This document shows positions 53,039 to 63,037 of a stretch of 64,000 nt of DNA, in pieces. The notes below the pieces were generated by a model. It did no database searches. It saw only the letters and a list, made by a program, of their open reading frames with translations, and was not told the DNA's origin. Origin of the DNA: Alistipes sp. GTDB lineage: Bacteria > Bacteroidota > Bacteroidia > Bacteroidales > Rikenellaceae. Each line of letters opens with the position of its first letter. Position 1 is the first letter of the stretch. The position numbers and the translations under genes are program-made. The stretch is from assembly GCA_017531305.1 (NCBI GenBank), contig JAFXLG010000009.1, positions 1-64,000 on the forward strand. Direction: 5' to 3'.

Positions 53039-56000
53039 TTACAAACCTTTGCCGTGGCAGTGCTTGTACTTCTTGCCGCTACCACAAGGGCATGGATCGT
53101 TACGACCAACCTTCTTCTCGGCGATCATAGGTGCTGGCTTGCTCTTCTCTGCCTGACCTGCAGCTGCGGCTGCTGCCATGCGAGATGCCTGCAACTTGTT
53201 TACATCGACCTTAGCTTTCTGCTGACGCTCCTGCTGTACCGAATTAGGGTTGTTTTCTCTTACAGGAACATACGCCTTGTCGAGTATTGCCAAAGCCTCA
53301 CGGTTGACCTTCTCCAACATCTTCGAGAAGAGGTTGTAAGACTCCAACTTATAGATCAAAAGTGGATCCTTCTGCTCGTATGTGGCATTCTGTACGCTCT
53401 GACGCAAATCGTCCATCTCTCTCAGATGCTCACGCCATGCGTCATCAATAGTGGTGAAAAGTACGATCTTAGCAAATGCCTTGTAGATCTCGGCACCATC
53501 GGTATCTTTGCAGCGCTGCAACTCTACAGGGACGTGGAATCCCAAATGTCCATCGGTCAGTGGGAAGTGGATATTGTTGCTCATATGATCCTTGTTGGTC
53601 TCATATACCATCTCCATTGTGCTGCGTACGGTGTCTGCAACAGCCTTCTGACGGCGAGTGAAGAGCTCTCTGAGATCCTCAACTATCAACTCAACCAACT
53701 CGGCATGCTTTGCTGAGTTATATTTAGCCTCATCAAACGATGGTTTGAGTGCAACCTCGCGTATAAGCTCAAATGAGAATGACTCGTAATCGGCACCTTC
53801 GTTGTTGTTGACAAAGCACTCCGCATAGTCATACATGATATTGTTCAGGTCGATCTCAATCTGCTCACCGTAAAGCGCATGGCGGCGGCGAGTGTAGATC
53901 ACCTCACGCTGAGAGTTCATCACATCATCATACTCCAACAGACGCTTACGGATACCGAAGTTGTTCTCCTCGACCTTCTTCTGGGCACGCTCGATAGCCT
54001 TGGTCATCATCGAAGCCTGAATCACTTCACCCTCCTGAATACCCATTCTATCCATCATCGCGGCGATACGCTCCGAGCCGAACAGACGCATCAGATCATC
54101 CTCCAACGATACGAAGAACTGTGAAGAACCTGGATCACCCTGACGACCCGCACGACCTCTAAGCTGACGATCAACGCGGCGGCTCTCGTGACGCTCAGTA
54201 CCGATGATAGCCAAACCTCCCGCCTCCTTAGCCTCTGGCGAGAGCTTGATATCTGTACCACGACCTGCCATGTTGGTGGCGATTGTCACCTGACCTACAC
54301 GACCTGCCTCGGCAACGATCTGAGCCTCCAACTGGTGCTGCTTGGCATTCAAGACGTTGTGCTTGATGCCGCGCAACTTAAGCATACGGCTCAACAACTC
54401 TGAGATCTCAACCGAAGTTGTACCGACCAGAACAGGACGCTTAGCCTCCACCAAACGTACAATCTCCTCGATTACAGCGTTATACTTCTCGCGCTTGGTC
54501 TTATAGATCAAATCCTCTCTATCGTCACGTGCGATAGGGCGGTTTGTTGGGATTACTACTACATCCAACTTGTAGATGTTCCAGAACTCTGATGCCTCGG
54601 TCTCGGCAGTACCTGTCATACCTGCCAACTTGTGATACATACGGAAGTAGTTCTGCAGCGTGATTGTGGCGAAGGTCTGAGTGGCAGCCTCTACCTTTAC
54701 TCGCTCCTTAGCCTCGATAGCCTGATGCAGACCATCCGAGTAGCGGCGACCATCGAGGATACGACCTGTCTGCTCATCGACAATCTTCACCTTGTTGTCC
54801 ATTACCACATACTCTACATCCTTCTCGAACATCGAGTATGCCTTCAAAAGCTGGTTTACGGTGTGTACACGCTCTGACTTGATAGAGTAGTCGTTGATCA
54901 CCTCATCCTTCTTCTGAGCCTTCTCCTCTACCGTCAGATCGCTCTTCTCCAACTCGGCGATAGTGCTGCCGATGTCGGGCAAAACGAAGAACTTATCCTC
55001 GTTGAAGTATTTCGAAAGAGCCTCATGACCCTTATCGGTAAGCTCCACCGAATTGAGCTTCTCATCAATCACAAAATAGAGCTCATCGGTAATCTCAGGC
55101 ATGCGGCGGTTATTATCCTGCATGTAGATGTTCTCAGTCTTCTGGAACTGCACCTTGATACCCTGCTCCGAAAGGAACTTGATGATTGGCTTATATTTTG
55201 GCAAACCCTTGTGCGCACGATAAAGCAATACGCCTCCCTCATCTACCTTGCCCTCGTTGAACAGACGGCGAGACTCGGCAACGAGCGAAGTAACCATGTT
55301 CTTCTGCAAATTGTAGAGGTGCTCGATCGAAGGACGGTACTGCTCGAAGAGCTGATCATCGCCCTTTGGTACGGGACCAGAGATGATAAGTGGGGTACGA
55401 GCATCGTCAATCAATACTGAATCGACCTCATCGACAATTGCGAAGTGGTGCTTGCGCTGTACCAGATCCTTTGGCGATGATGCCATGTTGTCGCGCAGGT
55501 AGTCGAAACCATATTCGTTGTTGGTACCGAATGTGATATCTGCCAAATATGCCTTGCGGCGAGACTCTGAGTTTGGCTGGTGCTTGTCGATACAATCTAC
55601 CGAGAGTCCGTGGAACTCATACATAGGACCCATCCACTCCGAGTCACGGCGTGCCAAATAATCGTTCACTGTTACCACATGCACACCCTTGCGAGCCAAG
55701 GCGTTGAGGAATACGGGGAGTGTAGCCACCAATGTCTTACCCTCACCAGTAGCCATCTCGGCGATCTTACCCTTGTGCAATACAACACCACCGAAGAGCT
55801 GAACATCGTAGTGGATCATCTCCCACTTCAGGTCATTACCACCAGCTACCCAGTGTGTAGCATATATAGCCTTGTCATCCTCGATTGTGACAAAATCCTT
55901 CTTCGCTGCCAAGTCGCGGTCAAAGTCGTTGGCCGTAACTACTACCGTTTCGTTCTGAGTAAAGCGGCGAGCTGTATCCTTCATGATAGCGAAAGCCTCA

Positions 56001-56332
56001 GGCAGGATCTCATCCAACTTCTGCTCAATCTTTTCATCAATACGCTTAGTTGTCTGCTCAATATCCTTTGAGATCTTCTCTTTCTCTGAAAGAGTAGTGT
56101 CGGCATGCTCCAACTTAACCTTCTGCTCGGCGATATGAGCCTCATCGGCTGCAATGAAATCGGCAATCTGCTTCATCAACGCAGCACTATGCTCACGCAA
56201 CTCATCGTTCGAGAGTCGCTCGATAGAAGGGTATATGTCCTTGATTTTCTGAACGTAAGGCTCTATTTGCTTACGATCCTTATCGGTCTTGGAACCGAAG
56301 ATTAATTTGATTATGTTGCTAACTATATCCAT
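53039..56332 (-). CDS. secA: Preprotein translocase ATPase SecA
   Basis: Motor of the Sec export pathway. At 1,097 residues it is longer than the roughly 900 of E. coli, as is usual in Bacteroidota, because of extra segments in the N-terminal half (about residues 85-150 and 330-450). Walker [10 protein letters not shown] lies near residue 193, the DEAD-like [13 protein letters not shown] near 299, and [10 protein letters not shown] near 730. The C-terminus has an Ala/Gln/Lys linker and the zinc-binding [21 protein letters not shown] motif that contacts SecB and ribosomes. It has a strong promoter, and two unrelated genes follow closely. Confidence 0.97.
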   Translation of the reverse strand: MDIVSNIIKLIFGSKTDKDRKQIEPYVQKIKDIYPSIERLSNDELREHSAALMKQIADFIAADEAHIAEQKVKLEHADTTLSEKEKISKDIEQTTKRIDEKIEQKLDEILPEAFAIMKDTARRFTQNETVVVTANDFDRDLAAKKDFVTIEDDKAIYATHWVAGGNDLKWEMIHYDVQLFGGVVLHKGKIAEMATGEGKTLVATLPVFLNALARKGVHVVTVNDYLARRDSEWMGPMYEFHGLSVDCIDKHQPNSESRRKAYLADITFGTNNEYGFDYLRDNMASSPKDLVQRKHHFAIVDEVDSVLIDDARTPLIISGPVPKGDDQLFEQYRPSIEHLYNLQKNMVTSLVAESRRLFNEGKVDEGGVLLYRAHKGLPKYKPIIKFLSEQGIKVQFQKTENIYMQDNNRRMPEITDELYFVIDEKLNSVELTDKGHEALSKYFNEDKFFVLPDIGSTIAELEKSDLTVEEKAQKKDEVINDYSIKSERVHTVNQLLKAYSMFEKDVEYVVMDNKVKIVDEQTGRILDGRRYSDGLHQAIEAKERVKVEAATQTFATITLQNYFRMYHKLAGMTGTAETEASEFWNIYKLDVVVIPTNRPIARDDREDLIYKTKREKYNAVIEEIVRLVEAKRPVLVGTTSVEISELLSRMLKLRGIKHNVLNAKQHQLEAQIVAEAGRVGQVTIATNMAGRGTDIKLSPEAKEAGGLAIIGTERHESRRVDRQLRGRAGRQGDPGSSQFFVSLEDDLMRLFGSERIAAMMDRMGIQEGEVIQASMMTKAIERAQKKVEENNFGIRKRLLEYDDVMNSQREVIYTRRRHALYGEQIEIDLNNIMYDYAECFVNNNEGADYESFSFELIREVALKPSFDEAKYNSAKHAELVELIVEDLRELFTRRQKAVADTVRSTMEMVYETNKDHMSNNIHFPLTDGHLGFHVPVELQRCKDTDGAEIYKAFAKIVLFTTIDDAWREHLREMDDLRQSVQNATYEQKDPLLIYKLESYNLFSKMLEKVNREALAILDKAYVPVRENNPNSVQQERQQKAKVDVNKLQASRMAAAAAAGQAEKSKPAPMIAEKKVGRNDPCPCGSGKKYKHCHGKGL

Positions 56333-56383
56333 AATTGTTTGATTTTTCTTTTTTATTCTGTTTAATGCGCAAAATTAATCCTA

Positions 56384-56415
56384 CAAATATAGTGAATTCT
56401 TTTAGAAAGCCCAAA
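56384..56415 (-). promoter_or_regulatory. Promoter of secA
   Basis: Minus strand: TTTG (56412-56415), a 20-nt spacer and TATATTTG (56384-56391), an exact consensus match. A second -7-like box (TAATTTTG, 56370-56377) lies closer to the gene. Confidence 0.75.
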
Positions 56416-56588
56416 TATTTAACCCCCTAAGTCGTTGTTTTGGCTATATTTAAGCCCAAAAAGAGCTGCCTGACAATGTGATTTTAATGTCATAGTCGCA
56501 TTTTAACTCCTCGCATACGTTTAGTTTGTTGCGGTTTTTGGGACTTCTTGCTGCTGAAAAAAACTCTTTGTCGTGCGAATTCAAAGCA

Positions 56589-56623
56589 AAGAGGTTATCC
56601 AATAAAGACCTATTGGACAACCT
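56589..56623 (-). terminator. Terminator of the PafA-like-sufE-DUF2851 operon
   Basis: AGGTT-a-TCCAATA (56592-56604) pairs with TATTGGA-c-AACCT (56611-56623) with one internal mismatch and a 6-nt loop. On the minus strand it is followed by a broken T-rich run. Confidence 0.65.
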
Positions 56624-56627
56624 TCTG

Positions 56628-57584
56628 TTACTCTTCGGTTTCTACTTGACTCACGATTCTGCGCCCTACGGGGCACTCTTCGCATCTGTGCGATTTACAA
56701 TACTCAAATGATAGTTGTAACAATGCCTGACTATCGAACGCAGTTTGTGCAATTTTGCCATAACTGTTCCATTGCGATATGATGGAGTTGTTCTCTGCCT
56801 TAATGTTCTCCAGCAAGGATAATGCTCGTGAGCGCAGGCGTTCGCTAGTGGTGTATGAGCCATAAGCAAATTGCATCTGTACCACCAAATTGATTGCCAG
56901 CAGGTCGCTTTTGGTCTGACCAATGCGTTTCGATACCGATCGCTTCTGCTCCGAAGCAGGGGTGTAATGGTTAATCCAATAGGGTAGCGTCTCTACGCTG
57001 AATAGGATGTTCACATCTCGGCTTGTCTGGCACTCTAAAACCCTGTCCATCACATCTTTGGTGTGGGTGAGGAATGTTGCGATTTGCGATAAGCGAAGTA
57101 TGGGATGGTTGTTGGGGTAAATCTTCTGGAGCTTCCAATCCGATGGCTCCATGGGAGTGATGGAGTATTTTGCAGATAGATATTCGAAGTTGCGTTTTAG
57201 ATTGAGGATATACTCATCGTGTGGGTATATCTCCAGCAAGCCCGATCCACCTATTAGCATAGCCTCGATGTTGTGTGGCACTTCGCGCTCCCTGAGGATT
57301 GCGGCGTATGGTACTCGGCGCGAAAGTTCGGTAAAAGCCTCTTTATTGTCTATGCCACCCATCGTGCGCAGAAGCATCAGGTAGAATGTCTGTTGCCAAT
57401 TGGAATCACACTCCTTATAAAAGCGCGTGATGTCTCCATTCTTGCGAACAAGCCTCTCGTAACCTAACGTGTTGTAGATCTCGCTACGATGCAGTGAGTC
57501 AAGTTTTGACAAATAGGCTCCACAACCGAAGTATGAAGCTCCGGCTTTAAGCCTTTTTATTTCGCTCTTCTGCCTATCTGTCAT
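56628..57584 (-). CDS. DUF2851 family protein
   Basis: A 318-residue cytoplasmic protein matching the DUF2851 family of Bacteroidota. Family-typical features are the WQQTFYLMLLRTMGG near residue 63, AMLIGGSGLL, the LSAKYSITPMEPSDWK and NNHPILRLSQIATFL stretches, YWINHY, and a C-terminal C-rich end (YCKSHRCEECPVG), likely a metal-binding site. No activity is established for the family. It is the last gene of an operon, 24 nt after the MIP18-like gene. Confidence 0.78.
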   Translation of the reverse strand: MTDRQKSEIKRLKAGASYFGCGAYLSKLDSLHRSEIYNTLGYERLVRKNGDITRFYKECDSNWQQTFYLMLLRTMGGIDNKEAFTELSRRVPYAAILREREVPHNIEAMLIGGSGLLEIYPHDEYILNLKRNFEYLSAKYSITPMEPSDWKLQKIYPNNHPILRLSQIATFLTHTKDVMDRVLECQTSRDVNILFSVETLPYWINHYTPASEQKRSVSKRIGQTKSDLLAINLVVQMQFAYGSYTTSERLRSRALSLLENIKAENNSIISQWNSYGKIAQTAFDSQALLQLSFEYCKSHRCEECPVGRRIVSQVETEE

Positions 57585-57608
57585 GACTCTATAATGAAAG
57601 GTCTTCTT

Positions 57609-57929
57609 TTACAATAAATTCAACTCGAGCAGAGCCTCCTCGCTCATCATGCTTTTGTCCCAAGGTGGGTCGAATGTGAGAATGATATTAACCTCCTCCA
57701 CACCATTGATCTTCTTGACCTGAGTGTTGATATCATCCACCAGAATGTCTGCCATAGGACAGTTGGGGGCGGTGAGTGTCATGCGGATGTTGGCAACTCC
57801 CGTAGGCTCATAGTCAATCTCATAGATCAATCCCAGATCATATATATTGACCGGTATCTCAGGGTCGTATATATTCTTGAGCGTCAATACTATATCATGC
57901 TCTACTCTTAATATATCTTCTGGACTCAT
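57609..57929 (-). CDS. MIP18/DUF59 family protein, probable Fe-S assembly factor
   Basis: A 106-residue single-domain DUF59 (MIP18-family) protein. Signatures: NIYDPEIPVNIYDLGLIY near residues 18-35, MTLTAPNCPMAD with the conserved Cys, and the TFDPPWDKSMMS motif near the C-terminus. Relatives (SufT, the CIA factor MIP18) act in maturation of Fe-S proteins. It follows sufE by 19 nt, which supports that role here, although sufBCDS are not in this window. Confidence 0.88.
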   Translation of the reverse strand: MSPEDILRVEHDIVLTLKNIYDPEIPVNIYDLGLIYEIDYEPTGVANIRMTLTAPNCPMADILVDDINTQVKKINGVEEVNIILTFDPPWDKSMMSEEALLELNLL

Positions 57930-57948
57930 TTTTTATAGGGAATCTACA

Positions 57949-58365
57949 TTAAGCCTTGCTCATAAGAGCCAATGCATACATTTTCATCTGTTTGATCATA
58001 GCAACCAATCCGTTGCTGCGTGTTGGTGAGAGATTCTCTCCCAAGCCTATGGCGTCAATAAAGTAGAGATCCATATCTACAATCTCTTGTGCCCGTCTGC
58101 CGTTCATTACGCGAATCAACAATGCGATAATTCCTTTGGTAATGATGGCATCGCTATCGGCAGAAAAGAAGACCTTTTGATCCTCCTCTCTGGCATCTAC
58201 CCATACTCTTGATTGGCACCCTTTGATGGCATACTCTTCTGTGCGGTGTTCTGCAGCAATTGGTGGCAGAGAGTCGCTCAACTCTATCAGGTAGTCGTAT
58301 TTATCTAACCACTCATCAAAAACCGAAAACTCCTCTATAATCTCTTCCTGTATAGGATCTTTCAT
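57949..58365 (-). CDS. sufE: SufE-family sulfur acceptor
   Basis: Accepts persulfide sulfur from a cysteine desulfurase and passes it to a scaffold for Fe-S cluster assembly. The 138 residues match SufE: LSDSLPPIAAEHRTEEYAIKGCQSRVWV near residues 28-55, with the acceptor Cys in GCQS, FSADSDAIITKGIIALLI in the middle, and the C-terminal LSPTRSNGLVAMIKQMK. The gene lies between the PafA-like gene (26 nt) and the DUF59 gene. Confidence 0.94.
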   Translation of the reverse strand: MKDPIQEEIIEEFSVFDEWLDKYDYLIELSDSLPPIAAEHRTEEYAIKGCQSRVWVDAREEDQKVFFSADSDAIITKGIIALLIRVMNGRRAQEIVDMDLYFIDAIGLGENLSPTRSNGLVAMIKQMKMYALALMSKA

Positions 58366-58391
58366 AATTCTAAATTTCTTGTCTCTTAATG

Positions 58392-60014
58392 TTATTCAAT
58401 CTTGAGCATTTCGCCCTCGGCAGCCGAAGGTGTGCTGACTCCGATGATATGCGAGAGAGTTGTGGCAAGAGATGTAATATCAACCTTGTCGGCAACCTTT
58501 CCGCGAGTTACGCCTCCACCGAAGATTATAAGTGGCACCTGCGTGTCGTATCTATACATCGATCCCGATGAAGAACGCTCCTTGTCATTCTCCTCGATCC
58601 ACCCTGGCATCAGATTTATGATAACATCTCCCGAACGGCGAGGGTAGAATCCATTCTGTATCTTGCGACCATAGCCGCTTCCGAAGTAACTGCCACGCAT
58701 AGCCTCTGCCGACATGGCGTGCGAAACGCCTCGGAGCTGCATTACGAACATCGCCACATCGTTCTGCATCTCGGTGATTGATAATCCTTTCTCGTAAATA
58801 AGATTATGATTCAGATATATGGCGTTGTCGATACATCCCAGAATCCACTCTCCGTTGCCATGTTGTGCGCCGATAAAGGCATTTGTAATTACCTCAGCCT
58901 GACGGATATTGAAACGCTCCTGCTCCATTCCTGGTGAGTTATACGATGGACTTGTGCCGTGATCCGAAGTGAGGCTGATTACTATATGCTGAGGGTCTAT
59001 CACCTGAGTCATGATGTATGAGATGAAATCCTCCAAATCTCGATCCAAACGATATAACATATCCTCATACTCAACCGATTCTGGTCCAAAACGAGAGCTT
59101 ATCTTGCGAGGTGTGTCGAGTACGATGTTAAGCACATCTATAACCTCGTCCTTACCCATCTCATTCTTGGTTATCACCTGCTTGGCGAATGAGAGCAATG
59201 CACTGTTACCTGCAGGCGTGAAGCACATCTGATCGTAATCATCGCTGATACGAGTCTTTGCCGATGTCTCATCCACCCCGATAAAATCTATACGTTTGTT
59301 GTTGTTGCTCTTCAGATCCTCGATACACGAAACCTGACAATTGCGATAATCATCGTATGCAAGCAGTGGAGTCCAACGTTTGATCATGTGTGTCTGGTTC
59401 ACCTCGTTACGGTTATAGTCCGCGATCCACGCAGGAAGCTCCTTGGTGTAATAAGAAGATGTTGTCCAAGCAGTCTGCAAAGTCTCCATCCAATAAACAT
59501 CACCAGCTTTACCTGCCATCACGATTGCCGACAATGGCTCAATGGCAATGGTAGCAACGTGGCTTTTGCTGTTGCTTTGTGCAACCACCTCGCTCAAGGT
59601 CTGAGCCGTAAGATTGCGAGGCGAGTATCCACCCGAACCACCGCTATAATTTACACTTTGCTCCTTTTTGTCATCAATGAGCATCACCTGCTTATTGCCC
59701 ACATAGTCGAACCAGCGATCTGCTACAACACCATGTACCGAGGGCATTGCTCCAGTCGAGATTGTTGCCAGCGATACGGGGGTTGTGGTCTGCATATAAT
59801 CATAAGAGGCATTGGTAAACCAAGCTCCGTTATTCATCAGACGGCGAAATCCTCCCGAGGAGAAGTTAGCAGAGTATTTGTCCAAATCATCGGCGTGCAT
59901 CGAGCTTACCACGATATTTACCAACAATCGTGGCGCAACCTGTGTGTTGGCTTTTGCTGCGAAAAATGCAGACGATAGGATAAAAAGAAGCGTGTATATC
60001 TTTAAATTCTTCAT
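58392..60014 (-). CDS. PafA-like alkaline phosphatase superfamily protein with degenerate active site
   Basis: A 540-residue protein with a signal peptide (ending AAKANTQ). Fold-level resemblance to PafA-type secreted phosphatases is clear: TTTPVSLATISTG, PSVHGVVADRW, RFGPESVEYEDMLYRLDRDLEDFI, LTSDHGTSP and RYDTQVPLIIFGGG. Compared with the canonical motifs, the first metal-binding Asp (VVDQM) is Ser37, the Asp and His of the D-x-x-GH-x-FGP segment are Arg303 and Ser307, the His of YDTHVP is Gln492, and the catalytic Lys and Arg of a KDR-like segment are Glu159 and Leu161. Only the Thr and Asp-His pair (Asp351, His352) stay. It is probably not an active phosphatase; perhaps a binding protein. 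It heads the sufE operon. Confidence 0.75.
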   Translation of the reverse strand: MKNLKIYTLLFILSSAFFAAKANTQVAPRLLVNIVVSSMHADDLDKYSANFSSGGFRRLMNNGAWFTNASYDYMQTTTPVSLATISTGAMPSVHGVVADRWFDYVGNKQVMLIDDKKEQSVNYSGGSGGYSPRNLTAQTLSEVVAQSNSKSHVATIAIEPLSAIVMAGKAGDVYWMETLQTAWTTSSYYTKELPAWIADYNRNEVNQTHMIKRWTPLLAYDDYRNCQVSCIEDLKSNNNKRIDFIGVDETSAKTRISDDYDQMCFTPAGNSALLSFAKQVITKNEMGKDEVIDVLNIVLDTPRKISSRFGPESVEYEDMLYRLDRDLEDFISYIMTQVIDPQHIVISLTSDHGTSPSYNSPGMEQERFNIRQAEVITNAFIGAQHGNGEWILGCIDNAIYLNHNLIYEKGLSITEMQNDVAMFVMQLRGVSHAMSAEAMRGSYFGSGYGRKIQNGFYPRRSGDVIINLMPGWIEENDKERSSSGSMYRYDTQVPLIIFGGGVTRGKVADKVDITSLATTLSHIIGVSTPSAAEGEMLKIE

Positions 60015-60033
60015 AGCTAAAATCTTTGTGGCG

Positions 60034-60066
60034 CAAATTTACTCAAAATATCGAAACCAGCGCAAA
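60034..60066 (-). promoter_or_regulatory. Promoter of the PafA-like-sufE operon
   Basis: Minus strand: TTTG (60063-60066), a 21-nt spacer and TAAATTTG (60034-60041). The start codon is about 20 nt downstream. Confidence 0.65.
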
Positions 60067-60084
60067 AAGAGCGTGATTAAAAAC

Positions 60085-61065
60085 TTAATAAATGCTCCAT
60101 CGGTTGAATTCTTCCGTCTCTTTAGAAAGATCCAAATACGGATGAGCCTTGCACAAACGCTCAATTTCGTCTTTCATCTTGTTGCAGAACTTTCTGTGAG
60201 AGTCGCTCTGCGGATTGAAAGGACGATGCTCCGAAGCTCGTTTTATACGCTCAATTTGGGTGATAAGCTCTCTTTGCTCTTGGCTGAATGCCACCTCCGA
60301 GAAGCGTTCCCAAATATAATTCACCGCCACGGGTGAGGGATGAGCCATATCTTCGGTGTAGAATCTGTAATCTCTCAGCTCATCCATTACGATCTCATAA
60401 GATGGAAAGTATTGGGCGTTGCTGCAATTTTGGCAAATTGTCTCTATGGCGACTCTTAATATAGCCTTGCTCAGCGAATTTTGCTCCAATCCATCTCCAA
60501 GATGCCTTACGGGGCTAATCGTAAAGATTACTTGTTTCTGGCTTAAAATCCCATGTAGCAACTCTACATATCTTTTGGTGATATGCTCTACGCATAGAAG
60601 CTCTTTACGGAAAAGACGTTGAGGTTGTTTATGGCAATTAGCCACCACTTTGCCGTTCTCGATGAGTCGATATACCCAAGCCGTGCCAAATGTGATTATA
60701 ATCACTTTAGACTCTTTTAAAGCCTGAGAACCTTTCTTAAGAGCTTCCTGCATCTTCTCCCAAGCAGACTCTATGTCGCCATCCGAAAACGAGGAGTGGA
60801 AATCATAATGTGACCACAAGTCCCCGTTGCTGAAGATCTCCGTTTTGGCTATTTCACTCTTTTCGGAGGCATATCTATCCAAAGCCGAAGCTATTGATTC
60901 GGGGTTGAAGAGTATACCTGTGGGTGAAGATGTTATGCGGAATTTAGCGTCCGATAATTTGCATGCTATATTCTCTGCAAAGCACGACCCCATACTCAGA
61001 ATCTTGTCTGAGTGCGATATCTTACGGCTAAAAGGGTGTATATCTACTTTGGTGAAAAACTGCAT
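60085..61065 (-). CDS. GSCFA-domain protein
   Basis: A 326-residue cytoplasmic protein of the GSCFA family (PF08885), a group related to SGNH hydrolases and named after its N-terminal motif: here KILSMGSCFAENIACKL near residues 20-37. Later conserved segments are IITFGTAWVYRL, FTISPVRHL and YFPSYEIVMDELRDYRFY, followed by MAHPSPVAVNYIWERF, which fits the catalytic Asp/His block of SGNH enzymes. Substrate is unknown. The start at ATG 61065 fits the family N-terminus (MQFFTKVDI); an in-frame TTG at 61089 adds eight residues and looks less natural. Confidence 0.85.
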   Translation of the reverse strand: MQFFTKVDIHPFSRKISHSDKILSMGSCFAENIACKLSDAKFRITSSPTGILFNPESIASALDRYASEKSEIAKTEIFSNGDLWSHYDFHSSFSDGDIESAWEKMQEALKKGSQALKESKVIIITFGTAWVYRLIENGKVVANCHKQPQRLFRKELLCVEHITKRYVELLHGILSQKQVIFTISPVRHLGDGLEQNSLSKAILRVAIETICQNCSNAQYFPSYEIVMDELRDYRFYTEDMAHPSPVAVNYIWERFSEVAFSQEQRELITQIERIKRASEHRPFNPQSDSHRKFCNKMKDEIERLCKAHPYLDLSKETEEFNRWSIY

Positions 61066-61103
61066 ATCGGGTAGGTTGTTTCGTGACAAAATGTAATCCG
61101 TTA

Positions 61104-62993
61104 CTAAATCTCGCTAAGTTCGAGCCAACGCATCTCCTTCTCCTCGATTAACGTAATCAACTCTCCGATTCTCTCCGATGCGGCGGTTAACTCTTCGTGT
61201 GATAACGCACCCGATGAGAGTTTCTCCTCCAAATCGCTCTTCTCGGTTTCCAACTGCGGAATCTCCTGCTCCAGAGCCTCTAATTCTCGTTGTTGCTTGT
61301 AGGATAATTTCTTGCGGGCGGGTGCGTCTGTCGAGCGATCCTGTGTTGGCGCAGTTTGACGCTGAGCCTTTTCTGCTTCGATTTTGGCTTGTCGAGCCTG
61401 CTCGCTCTCCAACTCCTTGATATACTCTCGGTATTCGCTGTATTGTCCGACAAAATCCTTTACCTGACCACCCTCTCTGATGATGAAAAGATGATCAACA
61501 ATCTTATCTAAGAAGTAACGGTCATGCGAGACTATCAACAGACACCCTTTGAACGAAAGGAGATACTCCTCCAGTACATTCAATGTCAAGATATCCAAAT
61601 CGTTGGTCGGCTCATCCAGAATCAGGAAGTTGGGATTCTGCATCAAGACAGTCAGAAGATATAATCTGCGCTGCTCTCCACCACTAAGTATCTCGACAAG
61701 CTTGTTTTGATCCTCCACGGGGAAGAGAAATTTAGTCAGCATCGAGGTTATGGAAATGCTCTCTCCATCGGCTGTTCGGGCAGTCTCTGCGATCTCTCTG
61801 ACAACATCTATAACCCTCTGACCGGGCTTAAAGCTAATGCCTGATTGACGATAATATCCTATGCGCAGAGTCTCACCTCTCTCGACCTTGCCCTTGTCTG
61901 CCGTAAGGTCTCCAGTCATCAGATTGAGGAATGTGCTCTTGCCTACACCATTTTTCCCGACAATGCCCACTCGCTCAAAGCGAGAGAATTTATATGTGAA
62001 GTCATCCAACATTTTGCGCTCTCCGAAATTGAGCGTGACGCCCTCGCAGTCGATGATCTTACCGCCCAGACGTGATGAGGCTATATTGATTGTTACATCC
62101 TTGCGCCCCAAATTCTCCGAAGCTCTATCTTTCAGATCGTAAAAGGCGTTGACTCGATATCTCGCTTTGCCTGTGCGTGCCTGAGGTGTACTGCGTATCC
62201 ACTCCAATTCGCGGCGAAGCAGATTGCGAGCCTTGTCGATGTTGGCTTGCATATTGGTGTAACGCTCCTCTCGCTTCTCCAGAAAGTCGGAGTAGTTACC
62301 CTTATATATATAAAGCTCGCCTCGGTCTAATTCATATATCGTATTGCAGACTCTATCTAAAAAGTAACGGTCGTGAGTAACCATCAACAACGTGCAACGA
62401 GCCTTCTGCAGATGACTTTCCAGATACTCAATCACATCTATATCCAGATGGTTCGTAGGCTCGTCCATCACCAAAAAATCGGCTTCCTGCAGAAGCATCA
62501 ATGCAATGGCAGCGCGCTTAGCCTCTCCTCCCGAGAGCTCGCCCATTTTTTGATCCATGCGTGTGAGTTTCATCGATGAAAGCACCTGCTTGATGCGTTG
62601 TTCTACGCTCCATCCATCTACGGCATCCATGCGGGCGATGGCTCTCTCGATAAGTCGTTCATCTGCCGCAGCGATGGCAGCCTCGTATTGCTTTATGACA
62701 TCATATTTCTCGCCCAAACGAGAATATATCTCATCGTAAAGAGTGTTTTGTGGATTGAAGTCGGTGTTTTGATCAAGAAAGGCAACTTTTATATCTTTCA
62801 TGAACTTAAGCTCTCCACCTCGGTCTGAAGTATCAACTCCTGCCAAAATTTTCAGCAGAGAACTCTTGCCTGTGCCGTTGGGGGCTATGAGGGCTATTTT
62901 ATCACCTTCGTTTATGTTAAAGCAGATCTTCTCGAAGAGGACCTTCTCTCCGTATGATTTACTTATATTTTCTACTTGCAGGAAACTTGCCAT
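61104..62993 (-). CDS. ABC-F family ATPase (Uup-like)
   Basis: A 629-residue soluble protein with two ABC ATPase domains and no membrane segments. Walker A motifs are APNGTGKSSLLKIL near residue 38 and GKNGVGKSTFLNL near 350; signature motifs LSGGEAKRAAIAL and LSGGEQRRLYLL are followed by DEPTNHLDI and DEPTNDLDI. A charged interdomain linker is present, and the last about 90 residues form a Glu/Lys/Gln-rich coiled coil as in Uup. ABC-F proteins act on ribosomes or on DNA transposition intermediates. No drug-resistance context is seen. It begins 44 nt after lptD and ends 38 nt before the GSCFA gene. Confidence 0.92.
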   Translation of the reverse strand: MASFLQVENISKSYGEKVLFEKICFNINEGDKIALIAPNGTGKSSLLKILAGVDTSDRGGELKFMKDIKVAFLDQNTDFNPQNTLYDEIYSRLGEKYDVIKQYEAAIAAADERLIERAIARMDAVDGWSVEQRIKQVLSSMKLTRMDQKMGELSGGEAKRAAIALMLLQEADFLVMDEPTNHLDIDVIEYLESHLQKARCTLLMVTHDRYFLDRVCNTIYELDRGELYIYKGNYSDFLEKREERYTNMQANIDKARNLLRRELEWIRSTPQARTGKARYRVNAFYDLKDRASENLGRKDVTINIASSRLGGKIIDCEGVTLNFGERKMLDDFTYKFSRFERVGIVGKNGVGKSTFLNLMTGDLTADKGKVERGETLRIGYYRQSGISFKPGQRVIDVVREIAETARTADGESISITSMLTKFLFPVEDQNKLVEILSGGEQRRLYLLTVLMQNPNFLILDEPTNDLDILTLNVLEEYLLSFKGCLLIVSHDRYFLDKIVDHLFIIREGGQVKDFVGQYSEYREYIKELESEQARQAKIEAEKAQRQTAPTQDRSTDAPARKKLSYKQQRELEALEQEIPQLETEKSDLEEKLSSGALSHEELTAASERIGELITLIEEKEMRWLELSEI

Positions 62994-63037
62994 CTCACTA
63001 TTGAATAGTTGGTGTCATAGAGTGTGTAAACACCTTT

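Noticed and set aside
53054..53716. 220-codon plus-strand frame opposite secA
   Set aside because: Shadow of the SecA C-terminal region; the reverse frame has all the conserved motifs.
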